Positions 19,067 to 29,310 are shown, numbered from the stretch's first letter. The stretch is DNA of 64,000 nucleotides from Halopseudomonas litoralis (GCF_900105005.1 NZ_LT629748.1:1860001-1924000), one strand, 5' to 3'. The notes: generated from the sequence alone by a model not told the origin. A program made the numbers and translations.

Positions 19067-20794
19067 ATGCCAGACACCGCCGCGCACATTGCCCAACATC
19101 TGTTGAATGCATTCGATGACTATCGAGCGACATTCCGCGATCTGACCGAAGGCGCCCGTGCCCGGTTCGAAATGGCCCAGTGGACCGAGATACAGGACGC
19201 GTCGACCGCACGTATCAACCTCTACGATGAGCGCATCTACGCGACCAGGGACAGACTCACGGCCGACCCGCAATGCCGCGACATTCTCGATGCAGATTGC
19301 TGGCCCGCCATCAAGCGGGCTTATATAGAGCTGATTGAAGATCGCTTCGATGATGAACTGGCCGAGACCTGGTTCAACTCGGTGTTCTTCAAAATGCACC
19401 GCCATGACCAGATCAGTGACCGGACCATGTTCGTGCACAGCACCCGTCCGCCGGTGCGCAAGCCCTCACGCATACAGCTGACACGCGGCTTCATTTCCGG
19501 TGGCTGCCTGAACAGCCTGGCCAGGCAGATCCTCGACGAACATGCCTTCGATACGCCCTGGGCTGATTACGAGCGTGACTGTCAGTTGATCATCCGCTGC
19601 ATGAAACAGGGGCTGCCGGACTGGGCGCAGCTGGACCATGGCCTGACTGTTGAACTGATCCAACCGGTATTCTATCGCAACAAGGGAGCCTATCTGGTCG
19701 GGCGGGTTCTGAGCCAGGGCGAACAATGGCCCTTTGTCCTGGCACTGGTGCATCGGGAAAACGAAGGCATCAGCGTGGACACCCTGATCACTGACGAATC
19801 GGAAGTCTCCATCATCTTTTCCTTCACCCGCTCCTACTTCATGGTCGATGTGACGGTACCAGCGGAAATGATCGGCTTCCTCAATCGCCTGCTGCCGGGC
19901 AAGCAGATCGCCGAGCTCTATACTGCCCTCGGCTTCTACAAGCAGGGCAAGTCGGAATTCTACCGCGCGCTGATCGATTACATGGCGCAGACGCCCGAAG
20001 ACAGATTTGTCATGGCCGCCGGGGTGCGAGGCATGGTCATGACCGTCTTCACCCTCCCGGGCTTCAATACGGTATTCAAGATCATCAAAGACAAATTCTC
20101 GCCCTCGAAGAACATCAGCCGAGCCACTGTCATTGAAAAATACCGCCTGGTGAAACGCCACGACCGCGTAGGGCGCATGGCCGACACCCAGGATTTCGCT
20201 GACTTCCGCTTCGCCCGAGACAGCTTCGAGCCCGAATGCCTGAAAGAGCTGCTGGAGGTCGCCCCCTCTACGGTCATCGACCGGGGCGACACCATACTGA
20301 TCCGCCAATGCTGGACGGAGCGGCGCATGACGCCGCTCAACATCTATCTGGAGACCGCCAGCGAATCCCAGACCCGTGAAGCGCTGCTGGATTACGGCCA
20401 GGCTATCAAGGAGCTGGCGGCCGCCAATATCTTCCCCGGCGACATGCTGCTGAAGAACTTCGGCGTTACCCGCCACGGCCGAGTGGTCTTTTATGATTAC
20501 GATGAAATCAGCTACCTGACCGAGGTCAACTTCCGGCATATCCCCGAAGCCCTCTACCCGGAACAGGAGATGGCTTCGGAACCCTGGTATTCAGTCGGCC
20601 CGAATGATGTGTTTCCCGAGGAGTTTCCGGTCTTCCTGTTTGCCGACGTACGGCAACGCAGACTCTTCTCCCAATTGCATGGAGAGCTGTTTGATGCAGA
20701 TTTCTGGAAGGGCCTGCAACAGCAGATTCTGGATGGCAAGGTGATCGACGTCTACCCCTATCATCGCCTGCAGGACAGGGCTGATGAGGCGTAA
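19067..20794 (+). CDS. aceK: Isocitrate dehydrogenase kinase/phosphatase
   Basis: 575 residues from ATG 19067 ([18 protein letters not shown]); an upstream in-frame ATG adds 14 unlikely residues. AceK phosphorylates and dephosphorylates isocitrate dehydrogenase, switching flux between the TCA cycle and the glyoxylate bypass during growth on acetate or fatty acids. Family stretches include [35 protein letters not shown] (kinase catalytic region) and [17 protein letters not shown] (ATP-binding region). It stands alone between cysK and a cold-shock gene. The regulator PsrA, also in this window, touches the same fatty-acid metabolism. Confidence 0.96.
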   Translation: MPDTAAHIAQHLLNAFDDYRATFRDLTEGARARFEMAQWTEIQDASTARINLYDERIYATRDRLTADPQCRDILDADCWPAIKRAYIELIEDRFDDELAETWFNSVFFKMHRHDQISDRTMFVHSTRPPVRKPSRIQLTRGFISGGCLNSLARQILDEHAFDTPWADYERDCQLIIRCMKQGLPDWAQLDHGLTVELIQPVFYRNKGAYLVGRVLSQGEQWPFVLALVHRENEGISVDTLITDESEVSIIFSFTRSYFMVDVTVPAEMIGFLNRLLPGKQIAELYTALGFYKQGKSEFYRALIDYMAQTPEDRFVMAAGVRGMVMTVFTLPGFNTVFKIIKDKFSPSKNISRATVIEKYRLVKRHDRVGRMADTQDFADFRFARDSFEPECLKELLEVAPSTVIDRGDTILIRQCWTERRMTPLNIYLETASESQTREALLDYGQAIKELAAANIFPGDMLLKNFGVTRHGRVVFYDYDEISYLTEVNFRHIPEALYPEQEMASEPWYSVGPNDVFPEEFPVFLFADVRQRRLFSQLHGELFDADFWKGLQQQILDGKVIDVYPYHRLQDRADEA

Positions 20795-21068
20795 AGGCAA
20801 CCCTTGAAAAATTATCCGACGAAAGGCGTGCTATTTCCGGAAACTGACGTATACTGAATTTCGTTCGTTTTGTTCCGGTAGGCCCTGCAAGTATTAACTT
20901 GACTTGGTCGACATTACGGGGCAAAGTGAGCGCGTAGGTTTTCAAGAGATAGAGTAGTAGGCTGCAAGCGCACTTTTAGTTCGTAAGTTTGTCATTCTCG
21001 CAATCTTTGATTCCCACGCTTTAATTGAGCTTTGCTCAAGTATTTCAATTTGATAGGAATTATCTGAA
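20795..21068 (+). promoter_or_regulatory. Promoter region and long 5' leader of the cold-shock gene
   Basis: 274 bp without a gene. A good -10 (TATACT, 20850-20855) would start an mRNA near 20862 and give a leader of about 200 nt, typical of temperature-sensing csp mRNAs. The surrounding TGACGTATACTGA also resembles the E. coli cspA cold box, an alternative reading. A hairpin TTGAGC-TTT-GCTCAA lies at 21025-21039, about 30 nt before the start codon. No clear -35 was found. Confidence 0.4.
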
Positions 21069-21272
21069 ATGGCAACTGGTACAGTTAAGTGGTTCAACGA
21101 CACTAAAGGCTTCGGCTTCATTACTCCGGACGGCGGCGGTGACGACCTGTTCGCCCACTTCTCCGAGATCAAGGTTCAAGGCTTCAAATCCCTTGCCGAA
21201 AACCAGAAGGTGTCTTTCGACATCACTACTGGTCCTAAGGGCAAGCAAGCTGCGAACATTCAGGTTATCTAA
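21069..21272 (+). CDS. Cold-shock domain protein (Csp family)
   Basis: 67-residue single cold-shock domain that binds single-stranded RNA/DNA and acts as an RNA chaperone. RNP1 is KGFGFI (about 13-18) and RNP2 is DLFAHF (about 26-31). Length and sequence match Pseudomonas CspA/CapB-type proteins. Which paralogue it is cannot be told here, so no symbol is given. A long leader precedes it and a strong terminator follows. Confidence 0.96.
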   Translation: MATGTVKWFNDTKGFGFITPDGGGDDLFAHFSEIKVQGFKSLAENQKVSFDITTGPKGKQAANIQVI

Positions 21273-21292
21273 TTTTTTAGAGACCTGAATAG

Positions 21293-21319
21293 AAAAACCC
21301 GGCTCCGGCCGGGTTTTTT
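21293..21319 (+). terminator. Intrinsic terminator of the cold-shock gene
   Basis: Stem ACCCGGC / GCCGGGT with loop TCCG, flanked by an A-run before and six Ts after (A5 to T6). It is a textbook rho-independent terminator 20 bp after the stop. Confidence 0.93.
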
Positions 21320-21480
21320 AATGCCTGTCATTCCAGCAACCCACCCTGGACTGAAAAATCACTCGCCTGCACCGCCCCGACATCGTACCCTATGCCCATG
21401 ATCCGAGGGGCGACAGATGTAGCCACCCCTTCTGCTCGCAGCCCCCCTATTCAGGCGTCCAGATTAAAGAGGTTCTCGCA

Positions 21481-22059
21481 GTGGACAGCAGCAACCAGAA
21501 ACAGACCGATTCACTTCACCTGAGCTTGTTCCGCGCCGCAGAGGCCATCGTCAGTGAGCTCGGCGCATCCCAGCTGACCTTCGCCACATTGAGTGAGCGC
21601 ACTGGTGTCGATGAAGCCACACTCAGCACTCTCTTTCCGGACCGCGAGGCCCTGCTCGCCGCCATGATAGAGCATCGTCTGGAGCGCTTCCGGGTACGCT
21701 GGGGCGCCTATGAAAGCGTGCTGCCCGATGAGCCCATGCGCGAACTGAAGGCGCTGCTGCTGAGCAACATGAGCGAGTCTACCGAAGAGAAGAACCTCGA
21801 CTCGGCGATTTTCGCCGCAGCCGCCAGCAATCCGGCATTGCTGCGGACCACCTCGGATGATGTCCAGGGGTTGTTCGACATTCTCGAGAAATCACCACTG
21901 GGGCTGGCACAGGCCGCTGTGCTGTTTTTCTCGGTGCGCGGCTACCGCCTGTTCGAGCAGGTCGGTATCTGCCCCATGACCGACAGTCAGCGCACCGAGT
22001 TTCAGGAGCAGATCATGCGCCTGGCGCGCATCATGTACGAACAGAACAACGAAGAGTGA
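21481..22059 (+). CDS. TetR/AcrR-family transcriptional regulator
   Basis: 192 residues from a GTG start; a GAGG-type ribosome site (AAAGAGG) lies about 8 nt upstream. The N-terminal helix-turn-helix reads LTFATLSERTGVDEATLSTLFPDREALLAAMIEHR. The C-terminal part is an acidic helical ligand domain with no recognisable subgroup. It ends exactly where a convergent small membrane protein gene ends (adjacent stops, no gap). Target genes and ligand are unknown. Confidence 0.85.
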   Translation: MDSSNQKQTDSLHLSLFRAAEAIVSELGASQLTFATLSERTGVDEATLSTLFPDREALLAAMIEHRLERFRVRWGAYESVLPDEPMRELKALLLSNMSESTEEKNLDSAIFAAAASNPALLRTTSDDVQGLFDILEKSPLGLAQAAVLFFSVRGYRLFEQVGICPMTDSQRTEFQEQIMRLARIMYEQNNEE

Positions 22060-22425
22060 TCAGGCGGCGGAGCGGTCTGCAGCGCTCCGCCAATATCGCC
22101 AGGCCAGGCGCAGGCAGACGAAGCCGATATAGGCCAGCGCGGCCAGCGCCATTGCCAAAGCCAGATCCCCCAGCAGTTTCGGCGCGTGCTCGCCGGTATC
22201 CAGCAGCATATCCAACGCCCAGCCAATGGCAGCTGGCGCCAACCAGGGCTCAAATGGCTCAACCCTCGATGGGGTAAACAGAATCACCGCCATCACCAAC
22301 CACAGCGGCTCGCGCACAAACCACCACCCTATCCAGCGGGTCAATTGCGTCCAGACCAGCCAACAACAAGCTGCAGCGGCAAGATAAATCATCCACACTG
22401 TCTGGTATTCCGACTCGTTGAACAT
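22060..22425 (-). CDS. Small integral membrane protein, 121 aa
   Basis: Starts MFNESEYQTVWMIYLAAAAC at ATG 22425. Three to four hydrophobic segments are visible (near residues 10-27, 38-55 and 92-112). The opening is conserved in a family of small Pseudomonas membrane proteins (from memory), but I know no function. Its stop abuts that of the TetR gene, and it diverges from oligopeptidase B, about 70 bp away. The ribosome site is weak. Confidence 0.7.
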   Translation of the reverse strand: MFNESEYQTVWMIYLAAAACCWLVWTQLTRWIGWWFVREPLWLVMAVILFTPSRVEPFEPWLAPAAIGWALDMLLDTGEHAPKLLGDLALAMALAALAYIGFVCLRLAWRYWRSAADRSAA

Positions 22426-22492
22426 GCTGTTTGACCGGTTGGGAGTGAGCGAGCGTCTATAATAGCTTTTTTGCCCCTGGAGTCCTACAACC

Positions 22493-24502
22493 ATGCCGTT
22501 ATCAACTCGCCGTGATGCGACGCCTGACCCCTATGCCTGGCTGGAACAGCGCAACCTCGACGAAGTGATCAGCCATCTGAATGACGAAAACAGCCATACC
22601 GAACAGTGGCTGAGCACCCACAATGATCAACGGACACTCTTGTTTGAGGAAATCCGCGGACGCATCCGCGAGACCGATCTGTCCCTGCCTGCCGTCTGGG
22701 GGCCCTGGCTGTATTATCAGCGCACCGAAGCCGGGGCCGAATATCCTCGTTATTTCCGCAGCCCACGGCCAGCCGATAACAGCCTGCAAACCGATTCGGC
22801 GCAGGAAGAACTGCTGCTGGACCTGAATGAACTGGCCGGCGAAGACTTTCTGCAACTGGGCGACTTCGCCATCAGCCCCGACCACCAATGGCTTGCCTAC
22901 AGCCTCGATCGCCAGGGTGACGAGACCTACTGCCTGTATCTCAAGCATCTGACCAGTGGCAACATCAGCGAACTGCCCCTGGACCAGGCGGATGGCAGCC
23001 TGGTCTGGGCCAACGACAGTGTCACCCTGTTCGCCGTCAGCATGGATGAGGCCTCGCGTCCGGCCACGCTCTGGCGCCTGCAGTTGGGAACCCCTGCGGT
23101 ACGTGTCTACCACGAAGCGGATCAGCGCTTCTATCTGCATGCTTACCGCAGCAGCTCTGAACAATGGCTGATACTTGCCAGCGACAGCAAGAACACCAGT
23201 GAAGTGCGCGTAGTATCCGCCGAGCAGCCTGCCGGGGATTGGCAACTACTCGACCGGCGCACTACCGGGCATGAATATCATGTCGACCATGGCCCCCATG
23301 GGCTACTCATCCGCAGCAATGACCGCGGCGAGAACTTTGCTCTCTATTGCACCGATCCGCATCACCCGCTGCGGCGCAACTGGGAACTGCTGGTGGATGC
23401 CGACCCACAGCGTACGCTGGAAGATTTCAGCGTCCAACAGCATGGACTGCTGCTGCATTACCGCGAAGCAGGCCTGACTCGCCTGGAAGTTCGGCCAACA
23501 ACCGGCGACCACTACGATGTGAGCATGCCGGACGCTGTCTACAGCCTGCACGTGCAAGGCGGCGAGGAATATGCCAGCGAGCATATCCGGCTACGCTATG
23601 AGTCGCTGAACCGCCCCGCCCAGGTACGCGCCCTGCATCTGCCCAGCGGTAACCAGAACATCCTGAAAGAGACCCCGGTCGAAGGCCGCTTCGATGCCAA
23701 TGACTATGAGGTGCGTCGCGAGTGGGCAACCGCGCCGGATGGTACACGGATACCAATCAGCCTGGTGAGCCGGCCCAACAGCCTGGGAGCACCGGCCCCA
23801 CTCTATCTCTATGGTTACGGCGCCTACGGCGCCAGCATGGACCCCTGGTTCTCGCATGCTCGCCTGTCACTGCTTGACCGCGGCTGGGTGTTCGCCATTG
23901 CCCACGTACGTGGCGGCGCCGACATGGGCGAGGCCTGGTACCAGCAGGGCAAGCTTGAACACAAGACCAATACCTTCAGCGACTTCATCGCCTGTGCCGA
24001 GCACCTGACCGACAAGCAGTACACCGACAATAACAAACTGGTCATCGCTGGCGGCAGCGCTGGCGGATTGTTGATCGGCAACGTTGTCAACCAGCGCCCG
24101 GAGCTGTTCGCCGCCGCCGTTGCCGATGTACCCTTCGTCGACGTATGGAATACCATGAACAACCCTGCCCTGCCGCTGACCATCGGCGAATACGAGGAAT
24201 GGGGCGACCCGAACGAACCTGAGGTGGCAGAACGAATCAAGTCTTACGCTCCCTATGAGCAGGTCAGCGAGCAGGCCTACCCGGCGATGTTCGTCACCGC
24301 GGGCTATCACGATATGCGCGTGCAGTATTGGGAAGCCGCCAAATGGGTCGCGAAACTGCGTCACAGCAAGACCAATGACCATCCATTGTTGTTGCGCACC
24401 CAGATGAGCGCCGGGCACGGTGGCGCGAGTGGCCGCTATCAATCGATGAAGGAACTGGCCGAAGAGTACAGCTTCCTGCTGGCGGTTATTGAAGCCCATT
24501 GA
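22493..24502 (+). CDS. ptrB: Oligopeptidase B-type serine peptidase (S9A family)
   Basis: 669 residues. An N-terminal seven-blade beta-propeller (about 70-400) gates a C-terminal alpha/beta-hydrolase domain. The nucleophile is Ser522 in GGSAGGLL, HDMRV carries the catalytic Asp, and the C-terminal His lies in SAGHGGASGR. It cleaves short peptides after basic residues, in the cytosol or periplasm. The paired acidic residues that set basic specificity were not checked in detail, so a related S9A specificity is possible. It is divergent from the small membrane protein gene. Confidence 0.9.
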   Translation: MPLSTRRDATPDPYAWLEQRNLDEVISHLNDENSHTEQWLSTHNDQRTLLFEEIRGRIRETDLSLPAVWGPWLYYQRTEAGAEYPRYFRSPRPADNSLQTDSAQEELLLDLNELAGEDFLQLGDFAISPDHQWLAYSLDRQGDETYCLYLKHLTSGNISELPLDQADGSLVWANDSVTLFAVSMDEASRPATLWRLQLGTPAVRVYHEADQRFYLHAYRSSSEQWLILASDSKNTSEVRVVSAEQPAGDWQLLDRRTTGHEYHVDHGPHGLLIRSNDRGENFALYCTDPHHPLRRNWELLVDADPQRTLEDFSVQQHGLLLHYREAGLTRLEVRPTTGDHYDVSMPDAVYSLHVQGGEEYASEHIRLRYESLNRPAQVRALHLPSGNQNILKETPVEGRFDANDYEVRREWATAPDGTRIPISLVSRPNSLGAPAPLYLYGYGAYGASMDPWFSHARLSLLDRGWVFAIAHVRGGADMGEAWYQQGKLEHKTNTFSDFIACAEHLTDKQYTDNNKLVIAGGSAGGLLIGNVVNQRPELFAAAVADVPFVDVWNTMNNPALPLTIGEYEEWGDPNEPEVAERIKSYAPYEQVSEQAYPAMFVTAGYHDMRVQYWEAAKWVAKLRHSKTNDHPLLLRTQMSAGHGGASGRYQSMKELAEEYSFLLAVIEAH

Positions 24503-24615
24503 GACGGCGGGGCGCCCCCTCAGCCAGATGCGCCCCTCTACCTACCAACCAACCATTGAAATACCCCGTCGCAGTCACCACCTCTGTATGACGACATTTG
24601 AAATAAGGGTGCTTC

Positions 24616-27015
24616 ATGACTGATCAGGACGCCGTGCCGGACTACATCGAGCAGGAGCAGGCCGACCATCCCGGTACCGGGCTGGCAGTGCCAGACCAAC
24701 GCCTGCCAAACAAACTCTATCTGCTTCCCATCACCAACCGGCCGTTCTTTCCAGCGCAGGTCATGCCGGTGGTGGTGAATGAGAATCCATGGGCAGAGAC
24801 CATCGAGCGGGTTGCCAGCACCCCCCATCATGCACTCTCGCTGTTCTGGGTGGACCAGCCTCTGCCGGCCGACGGCACGCTCGACCCCGAGCTGCTGCCG
24901 AAGACCGGTTGTGCGGTAAAGATTCACCAGGCAGTCAAGGAAGACGGCAAGATCCAGTTCATCGCCCAGGGACTGACCCGCGTGCGGATAACCCGGTGGC
25001 TGAGCCGCAAGCCGCCCTATCTGGTGGAAGTTGAATACGCTGACGCCCCCAGCGATGAGCGTGATGAAGTGCGTGCCTACGCCATGGCCCTGATCAATTC
25101 GATCAAGGAATTGCTGCCGTTGAATCCGCTGTACAGCGAAGAGCTGAAGCATTACCTGAACCGTTTCAGCCCGAATCAACCTTCGCCGCTGTCAGACTTT
25201 GCTGCCGCGTTGACCTCGGCCAAGGGCAGCGAACTGCAGGACGTGCTGGATACCGTTCCCGTGTTGCGGCGCATGCAGAAGGTACTGGTTCTGCTCAAGC
25301 AGGAGACCGACGTCGCCCGTCTGCAGGGCGAAATCAGCGCCGAGGTCAACCGCACCATCAGCGATCAGCAGCGCAAGTTCTTCCTCAAGGAGCAACTCAA
25401 GGTCATTCAAAAGGAGCTTGGGCTGTCCAAGGACGACCGCACCGCCGATATCGAACAGTTCCGCGAGCGCCTGAAAGGTAAACAACTGCCCGAGGCGGCG
25501 CAGGACAAGATCGAAGAAGAACTCAACAAGCTTTCGGTTCTGGAAACGGGCTCTCCGGAATATGCTGTCACCCGTAATTATCTGGATTGGGCCACCGCCA
25601 TGCCCTGGGGCCTGACACATACCGACAAGCTTGATATCCCGCGTGCCCGGCGCATTCTGGATCGTGATCATGATGGGCTGGAAGACGTGAAACAGCGCAT
25701 CCTCGAATTCCTCGCGCTGGGTACTTTCAAGGGCTCCGTGGGGGGATCGATCATATTGCTGGTCGGTCCGCCCGGCGTGGGCAAGACCAGTATCGGCCAC
25801 TCCATCGCCGAAAGTCTTGGCCGCCCCTTCTATCGTTTCAGCGTAGGCGGGATGCGTGACGAAGCCGAGATCAAGGGGCATCGGCGGACCTATATCGGCG
25901 CCATGCCGGGCAAGTTCGTGCAGGCGCTGAAGGACGTCAAGGTGATGAACCCGGTGATCATGCTCGATGAGATCGACAAGCTCGGCAGCAGCCATCAGGG
26001 CGACCCAGCCTCGGCGCTGCTGGAAACGCTGGATCCGGAGCAGAACAATCAGTTCCTCGATCACTATCTGGATCTGCGTCTGGATCTGTCCAAGGTGCTC
26101 TTCGTCTGCACCGCCAATACGCTGGACAGCATTCCCGGACCGCTGCTCGATCGCATGGATGTAATTCGCCTGTCCGGCTACATCGCTGAGGAAAAACTGG
26201 CTATCGCCAAGCATCATCTGTGGCCCCGCCAATTGGAGCGAGCAGGCCTGCGCAAGAGTCAGCTACGCATCACCGACAAGGCTCTGCGCCAGGTGATCGA
26301 AGGCTACGCCCGGGAAGCCGGAGTACGCAACCTGGAAAAACAGCTGGCGAAAGTGGTGCGTAAATCGGTAATGAAGCTCATCGATGAGCCGGACCAGAAG
26401 CTGAGCATCAAGCCGGAGAGCTTGCAGGAATTGCTCGGCACCCCGGCCTTCCGCACCGAGAAGCCCCTCAAGGGCGTCGGGGTAGTGACCGGGCTGGCGT
26501 GGACCTCAATGGGCGGCGCGACCCTGCCGATCGAAGCCAATCGGGTGCACACCCTGAACCGTGGATTCAAGCTCACCGGCAAGCTGGGCGAGGTAATGAA
26601 GGAGTCGGCGGAGATTGCCTACAGCTATATCTGCGCCAATCTGCGGGAATACCAAGCGGATACGGCCTTCTTTGACGAAGCCTTCGTGCACATGCACGTG
26701 CCCGAGGGAGCCACGCCCAAGGATGGCCCCAGCGCCGGGGTAACCATGGCCAGCTCCCTGCTCTCCCTGGCTCGCAACAAGGCGCCCAGAACCGGCGTCG
26801 CCATGACCGGGGAAATCACGCTCACCGGGCAGGTACTGCCGGTGGGCGGCATCCGCGAAAAGGCCATTGCCGCGCGCAGACAGTCCATTTTCGAGCTGAT
26901 ATTGCCGGAAGCCAACCGGGGTGATTACGAGGAGCTGCCCGATTATCTACAGGCCGGTATGACCATCCATTTTGCTGCGCGTTACAGCGATGTGGCCAAG
27001 GTGTTATTTGACTGA
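24616..27015 (+). CDS. asrA: Lon-type ATP-dependent protease, AsrA-like paralogue
   Basis: 799 residues in Lon order: N-terminal substrate domain (LYLLPITNRPFFPAQVMPVV), coiled-coil linker (FFLKEQLKVIQKELG), AAA+ module with Walker A GPPGVGKTS near 384 and Walker B VIMLDEIDKLG, and a C-terminal peptidase domain with Ser706 (PKDGPSAGV) and Lys749 (IREKAI). The extended acidic N-terminus before the Lon domain and the sequence style match the second Lon of Pseudomonas (AsrA, linked to heat-shock and aminoglycoside responses) rather than the main Lon beside clpX/hupB. It stands alone. A sigma-32 promoter was looked for upstream but not convincingly found. Confidence 0.88.
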   Translation: MTDQDAVPDYIEQEQADHPGTGLAVPDQRLPNKLYLLPITNRPFFPAQVMPVVVNENPWAETIERVASTPHHALSLFWVDQPLPADGTLDPELLPKTGCAVKIHQAVKEDGKIQFIAQGLTRVRITRWLSRKPPYLVEVEYADAPSDERDEVRAYAMALINSIKELLPLNPLYSEELKHYLNRFSPNQPSPLSDFAAALTSAKGSELQDVLDTVPVLRRMQKVLVLLKQETDVARLQGEISAEVNRTISDQQRKFFLKEQLKVIQKELGLSKDDRTADIEQFRERLKGKQLPEAAQDKIEEELNKLSVLETGSPEYAVTRNYLDWATAMPWGLTHTDKLDIPRARRILDRDHDGLEDVKQRILEFLALGTFKGSVGGSIILLVGPPGVGKTSIGHSIAESLGRPFYRFSVGGMRDEAEIKGHRRTYIGAMPGKFVQALKDVKVMNPVIMLDEIDKLGSSHQGDPASALLETLDPEQNNQFLDHYLDLRLDLSKVLFVCTANTLDSIPGPLLDRMDVIRLSGYIAEEKLAIAKHHLWPRQLERAGLRKSQLRITDKALRQVIEGYAREAGVRNLEKQLAKVVRKSVMKLIDEPDQKLSIKPESLQELLGTPAFRTEKPLKGVGVVTGLAWTSMGGATLPIEANRVHTLNRGFKLTGKLGEVMKESAEIAYSYICANLREYQADTAFFDEAFVHMHVPEGATPKDGPSAGVTMASSLLSLARNKAPRTGVAMTGEITLTGQVLPVGGIREKAIAARRQSIFELILPEANRGDYEELPDYLQAGMTIHFAARYSDVAKVLFD

Positions 27016-27033
27016 TCGCAAGCCGTGAACCCA

Positions 27034-27050
27034 GGCGTCCTTCGGACGCC
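27034..27050. terminator. Hairpin between convergent asrA and fimV-like gene
   Basis: Perfect 7-bp stem GGCGTCC / GGACGCC with loop TTC in the 42-bp gap. No T-tract. Confidence 0.5.
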
Positions 27051-27057
27051 GTCGCGC

Positions 27058-28980
27058 TCAGCGGTCCTTGCGCTGATCATCCCCGGGCCGTTCGAGGTGG
27101 CTGGAGAAGTCGTCTTCCAGCTCACCAATCTCGGGGAAGTCAGTCAGATTGCTTTCGAAATCGGGCTCGGCAGCAGGAGCTCGACGAGCAGCCCGATCAG
27201 ATGACTTTGCATCCAACCCATCGATAAGGTCCCAATCGGCGTCCAGATCGAAGCCATCCAGATCCAGCGTGGATCGTTCAACATCCGCATTATCGGCAAA
27301 CATGGCCGTAGTCGACTGCTGCGCCGGCTGTGCCAGATCGGTACGCAAGGCATTGCGAATCTGCGGATAGCGCGCCTTGAGCTCCTCAACCTGAAGAGAG
27401 TCACCGCCCAACGCATGTACCGCCACCGCCTGCTCAGCGAAGGCCGGCGCATCGCCCAGCTCAGCCAGCACCCCCAGCTGACTCAGGCGCAGATCGACCC
27501 GGGTCGGCTCCATGTTGATTGCCTTGTCGAGCATATTGCGGGCTTCGACAAAGCGACCATAGGTAATATACAACTCCACCCCTTCCAGTGGATCGACAGG
27601 GCGGGTGCCGGGCACGGTTATCGGCGGCGGCTCCGGGTGCGGCATGACAGTTGGCGCAGCTTCGGGTTGTCGACGTTGCCGACGCAATACCAGGACACCC
27701 GGGATGCCCGCCAGCAGCGCCAGCAGAATTGCCCACCAGCCATTGCTCGATTGCGCTGGCTCAGCGGCAGACTCCGGTTCCGCTGGCGCCTGTGTCAGGT
27801 CCGGCACTTGCCGTTCAATTGCACCGGCCACCGGCGGCTCTTCCGCAGGTTCAAGGCTGCCACCCGCTACCGGCTGAGTATCCGCAGGAACTGCTGCTTC
27901 ACCCTCCGTCGTGGTGGCCTGCTCCGGCAACTCGGCATCGCGCGCCCGGCGCAGCACTTCAATTTCTGCCTGCAGGCTGGCAATCTGACGATCCCGCGCA
28001 TCAAGCTCGCTCAGCAGCGCATTGAAGCGAGACTCGATCTCGTCGAGGCGGGCATGCAATTGCGCATTTTCAGCCGCTGCAGCTTGCAGCACCGGCTCTT
28101 CGATGCGCAGCCGCGCGCGATCAGCTGTCGATGCGGGGACGTCTGTCGGCGGATCTGCCGGAGCGCCGGCCTGTGTCATGGCAGCAGCCGTTTCGGCATT
28201 CAACTCCGGGCCTGAGGCCGCGGGCGCGGCTACCATTGCCGATCCGCCGGTCGCATCCACCTGGGGTGCGGTCGGCAGAATCAATGTCTGCCCGGTACGC
28301 AACCGGTTAATGTCACCATTCACGAAGGCGTCCGGGTTGAGCGCACGAATGGCCAGCATTTGCCGGCGCACCGGCACCGTTTCGTCGGGCCGGGTCGTCT
28401 GCGCAATAACCCAGAGGCTGTCACCCGCCGCTGTCTGATAATGCTGGGCACCAGGCTGCGGCTGAAGATCAGGCAGCGCTGGCTGCGCCGCCTGCCGAGC
28501 TGGCCGTGACACGTCGTGCGTCGTGGCAGATTCGGATGCCGCCACAACATGCGCGGAAGCAGTGAGCACTGGCGCAGGCTGATACAGCGGCGGGTCCAGC
28601 AGCACGGTATATTCGCGCAGCAACAAGCCGCCGGGGCGATGCAGCTGCACCAGGAAATTGAGATAAGGCTCATTGACCGGTCGATTGGATTCCACCCGTA
28701 CCGCGAGCCGCTGGTTCACCAGCACCGGAGTGAAGCGCAGCTCGGTGAGAAAGTAAGGGCGCTCAATGCCTACCCTCGAAAAAGCCGCGGCGTCAGCAAG
28801 GGACACCCTGATATCGGCGGGCGTAAGACCCTCCGCTCCATGCAGCTCGATAACCGCATTGAGCGGTTGGTTGAGTGCTGAATCCAGCTGCACTTCGCCC
28901 AGCCCCAGCGCATAGCTGCTGCCCGCGTATAAAGCAGCCAACGAGGCCACTCCAACGATTACCCGGCGATGGACGTTCAT
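27058..28980 (-). CDS. Second FimV-family protein, short form
   Basis: 640 residues. A signal peptide at ~1-25 is followed by the FimV N-terminal domain (LGLGEVQLDSALNQPLNAVI to LLLDPPLYQPAP), a LysM-type peptidoglycan-binding module near 178-238 (YQTAAGDSLWVIAQ to LRTGQTLILP), a coiled coil near 305-345, and one membrane segment near 405-425 (WWAILLALLAGIPGVLVLRR). The cytoplasmic tail has a TPR-like part (GVELYITYGRFVEARNMLDK) but lacks the FimV C-terminal module of the large FimV at 50-53 kb. FimV organises polar pili and cyclic-AMP or chemosensory signalling. This shorter paralogue may be another polar landmark. Convergent with asrA. Confidence 0.88.
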   Translation of the reverse strand: MNVHRRVIVGVASLAALYAGSSYALGLGEVQLDSALNQPLNAVIELHGAEGLTPADIRVSLADAAAFSRVGIERPYFLTELRFTPVLVNQRLAVRVESNRPVNEPYLNFLVQLHRPGGLLLREYTVLLDPPLYQPAPVLTASAHVVAASESATTHDVSRPARQAAQPALPDLQPQPGAQHYQTAAGDSLWVIAQTTRPDETVPVRRQMLAIRALNPDAFVNGDINRLRTGQTLILPTAPQVDATGGSAMVAAPAASGPELNAETAAAMTQAGAPADPPTDVPASTADRARLRIEEPVLQAAAAENAQLHARLDEIESRFNALLSELDARDRQIASLQAEIEVLRRARDAELPEQATTTEGEAAVPADTQPVAGGSLEPAEEPPVAGAIERQVPDLTQAPAEPESAAEPAQSSNGWWAILLALLAGIPGVLVLRRQRRQPEAAPTVMPHPEPPPITVPGTRPVDPLEGVELYITYGRFVEARNMLDKAINMEPTRVDLRLSQLGVLAELGDAPAFAEQAVAVHALGGDSLQVEELKARYPQIRNALRTDLAQPAQQSTTAMFADNADVERSTLDLDGFDLDADWDLIDGLDAKSSDRAARRAPAAEPDFESNLTDFPEIGELEDDFSSHLERPGDDQRKDR

Positions 28981-29310
28981 TTTCCCTTCCTTACTTTCGT
29001 GATGACTGTTCCCGATTCGCCAACAAGCGAATCAGTGGTGATAACGTCCAGCGGGCACGCATCGTTTGAAATTATTATGCCACTACAATACTGCCATGCG
29101 AACCGCGATCTTGTCACAAACCCGTCAAATAAATTACGATTCATTTCTCATTCAGACGAACAGCCATGGAATTGACGCAACCAAGCCCGGCCCCTGCTGG
29201 CAGCCTACCGATAAGGTGACTGTGCTGACAATGCTCCTTCACGTGCGCGCTGCCAAGAGCGCCACCAGTTGGGGTAAACTGTCGCTTTGCCAATCCAGCT
29301 GGACCCTCCA
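28981..29310. other. Intergenic region between fimV-like gene and cmoA
   Basis: 330 bp between divergent genes. A perfect hairpin, GATTCGC-CAACAA-GCGAATC, at 29014-29033 would lie in the leader of the fimV-like mRNA about 35 nt before its start. The middle (29060-29160) is AT-rich and probably holds the promoters. No RNA gene, repeat or small ORF with convincing signals was seen. Confidence 0.5.

Noticed and set aside
24503..24615. Sigma-32 heat-shock promoter before the Lon paralogue
   Set aside because: TTGAAA and CCCC motifs occur but with only one base between them, not the needed 13-15 bp spacing.
28981..29310. tRNA or small RNA gene in the largest gap beside the short fimV
   Set aside because: No cloverleaf, no promoter-terminator pair and no known RNA signature could be found by eye.
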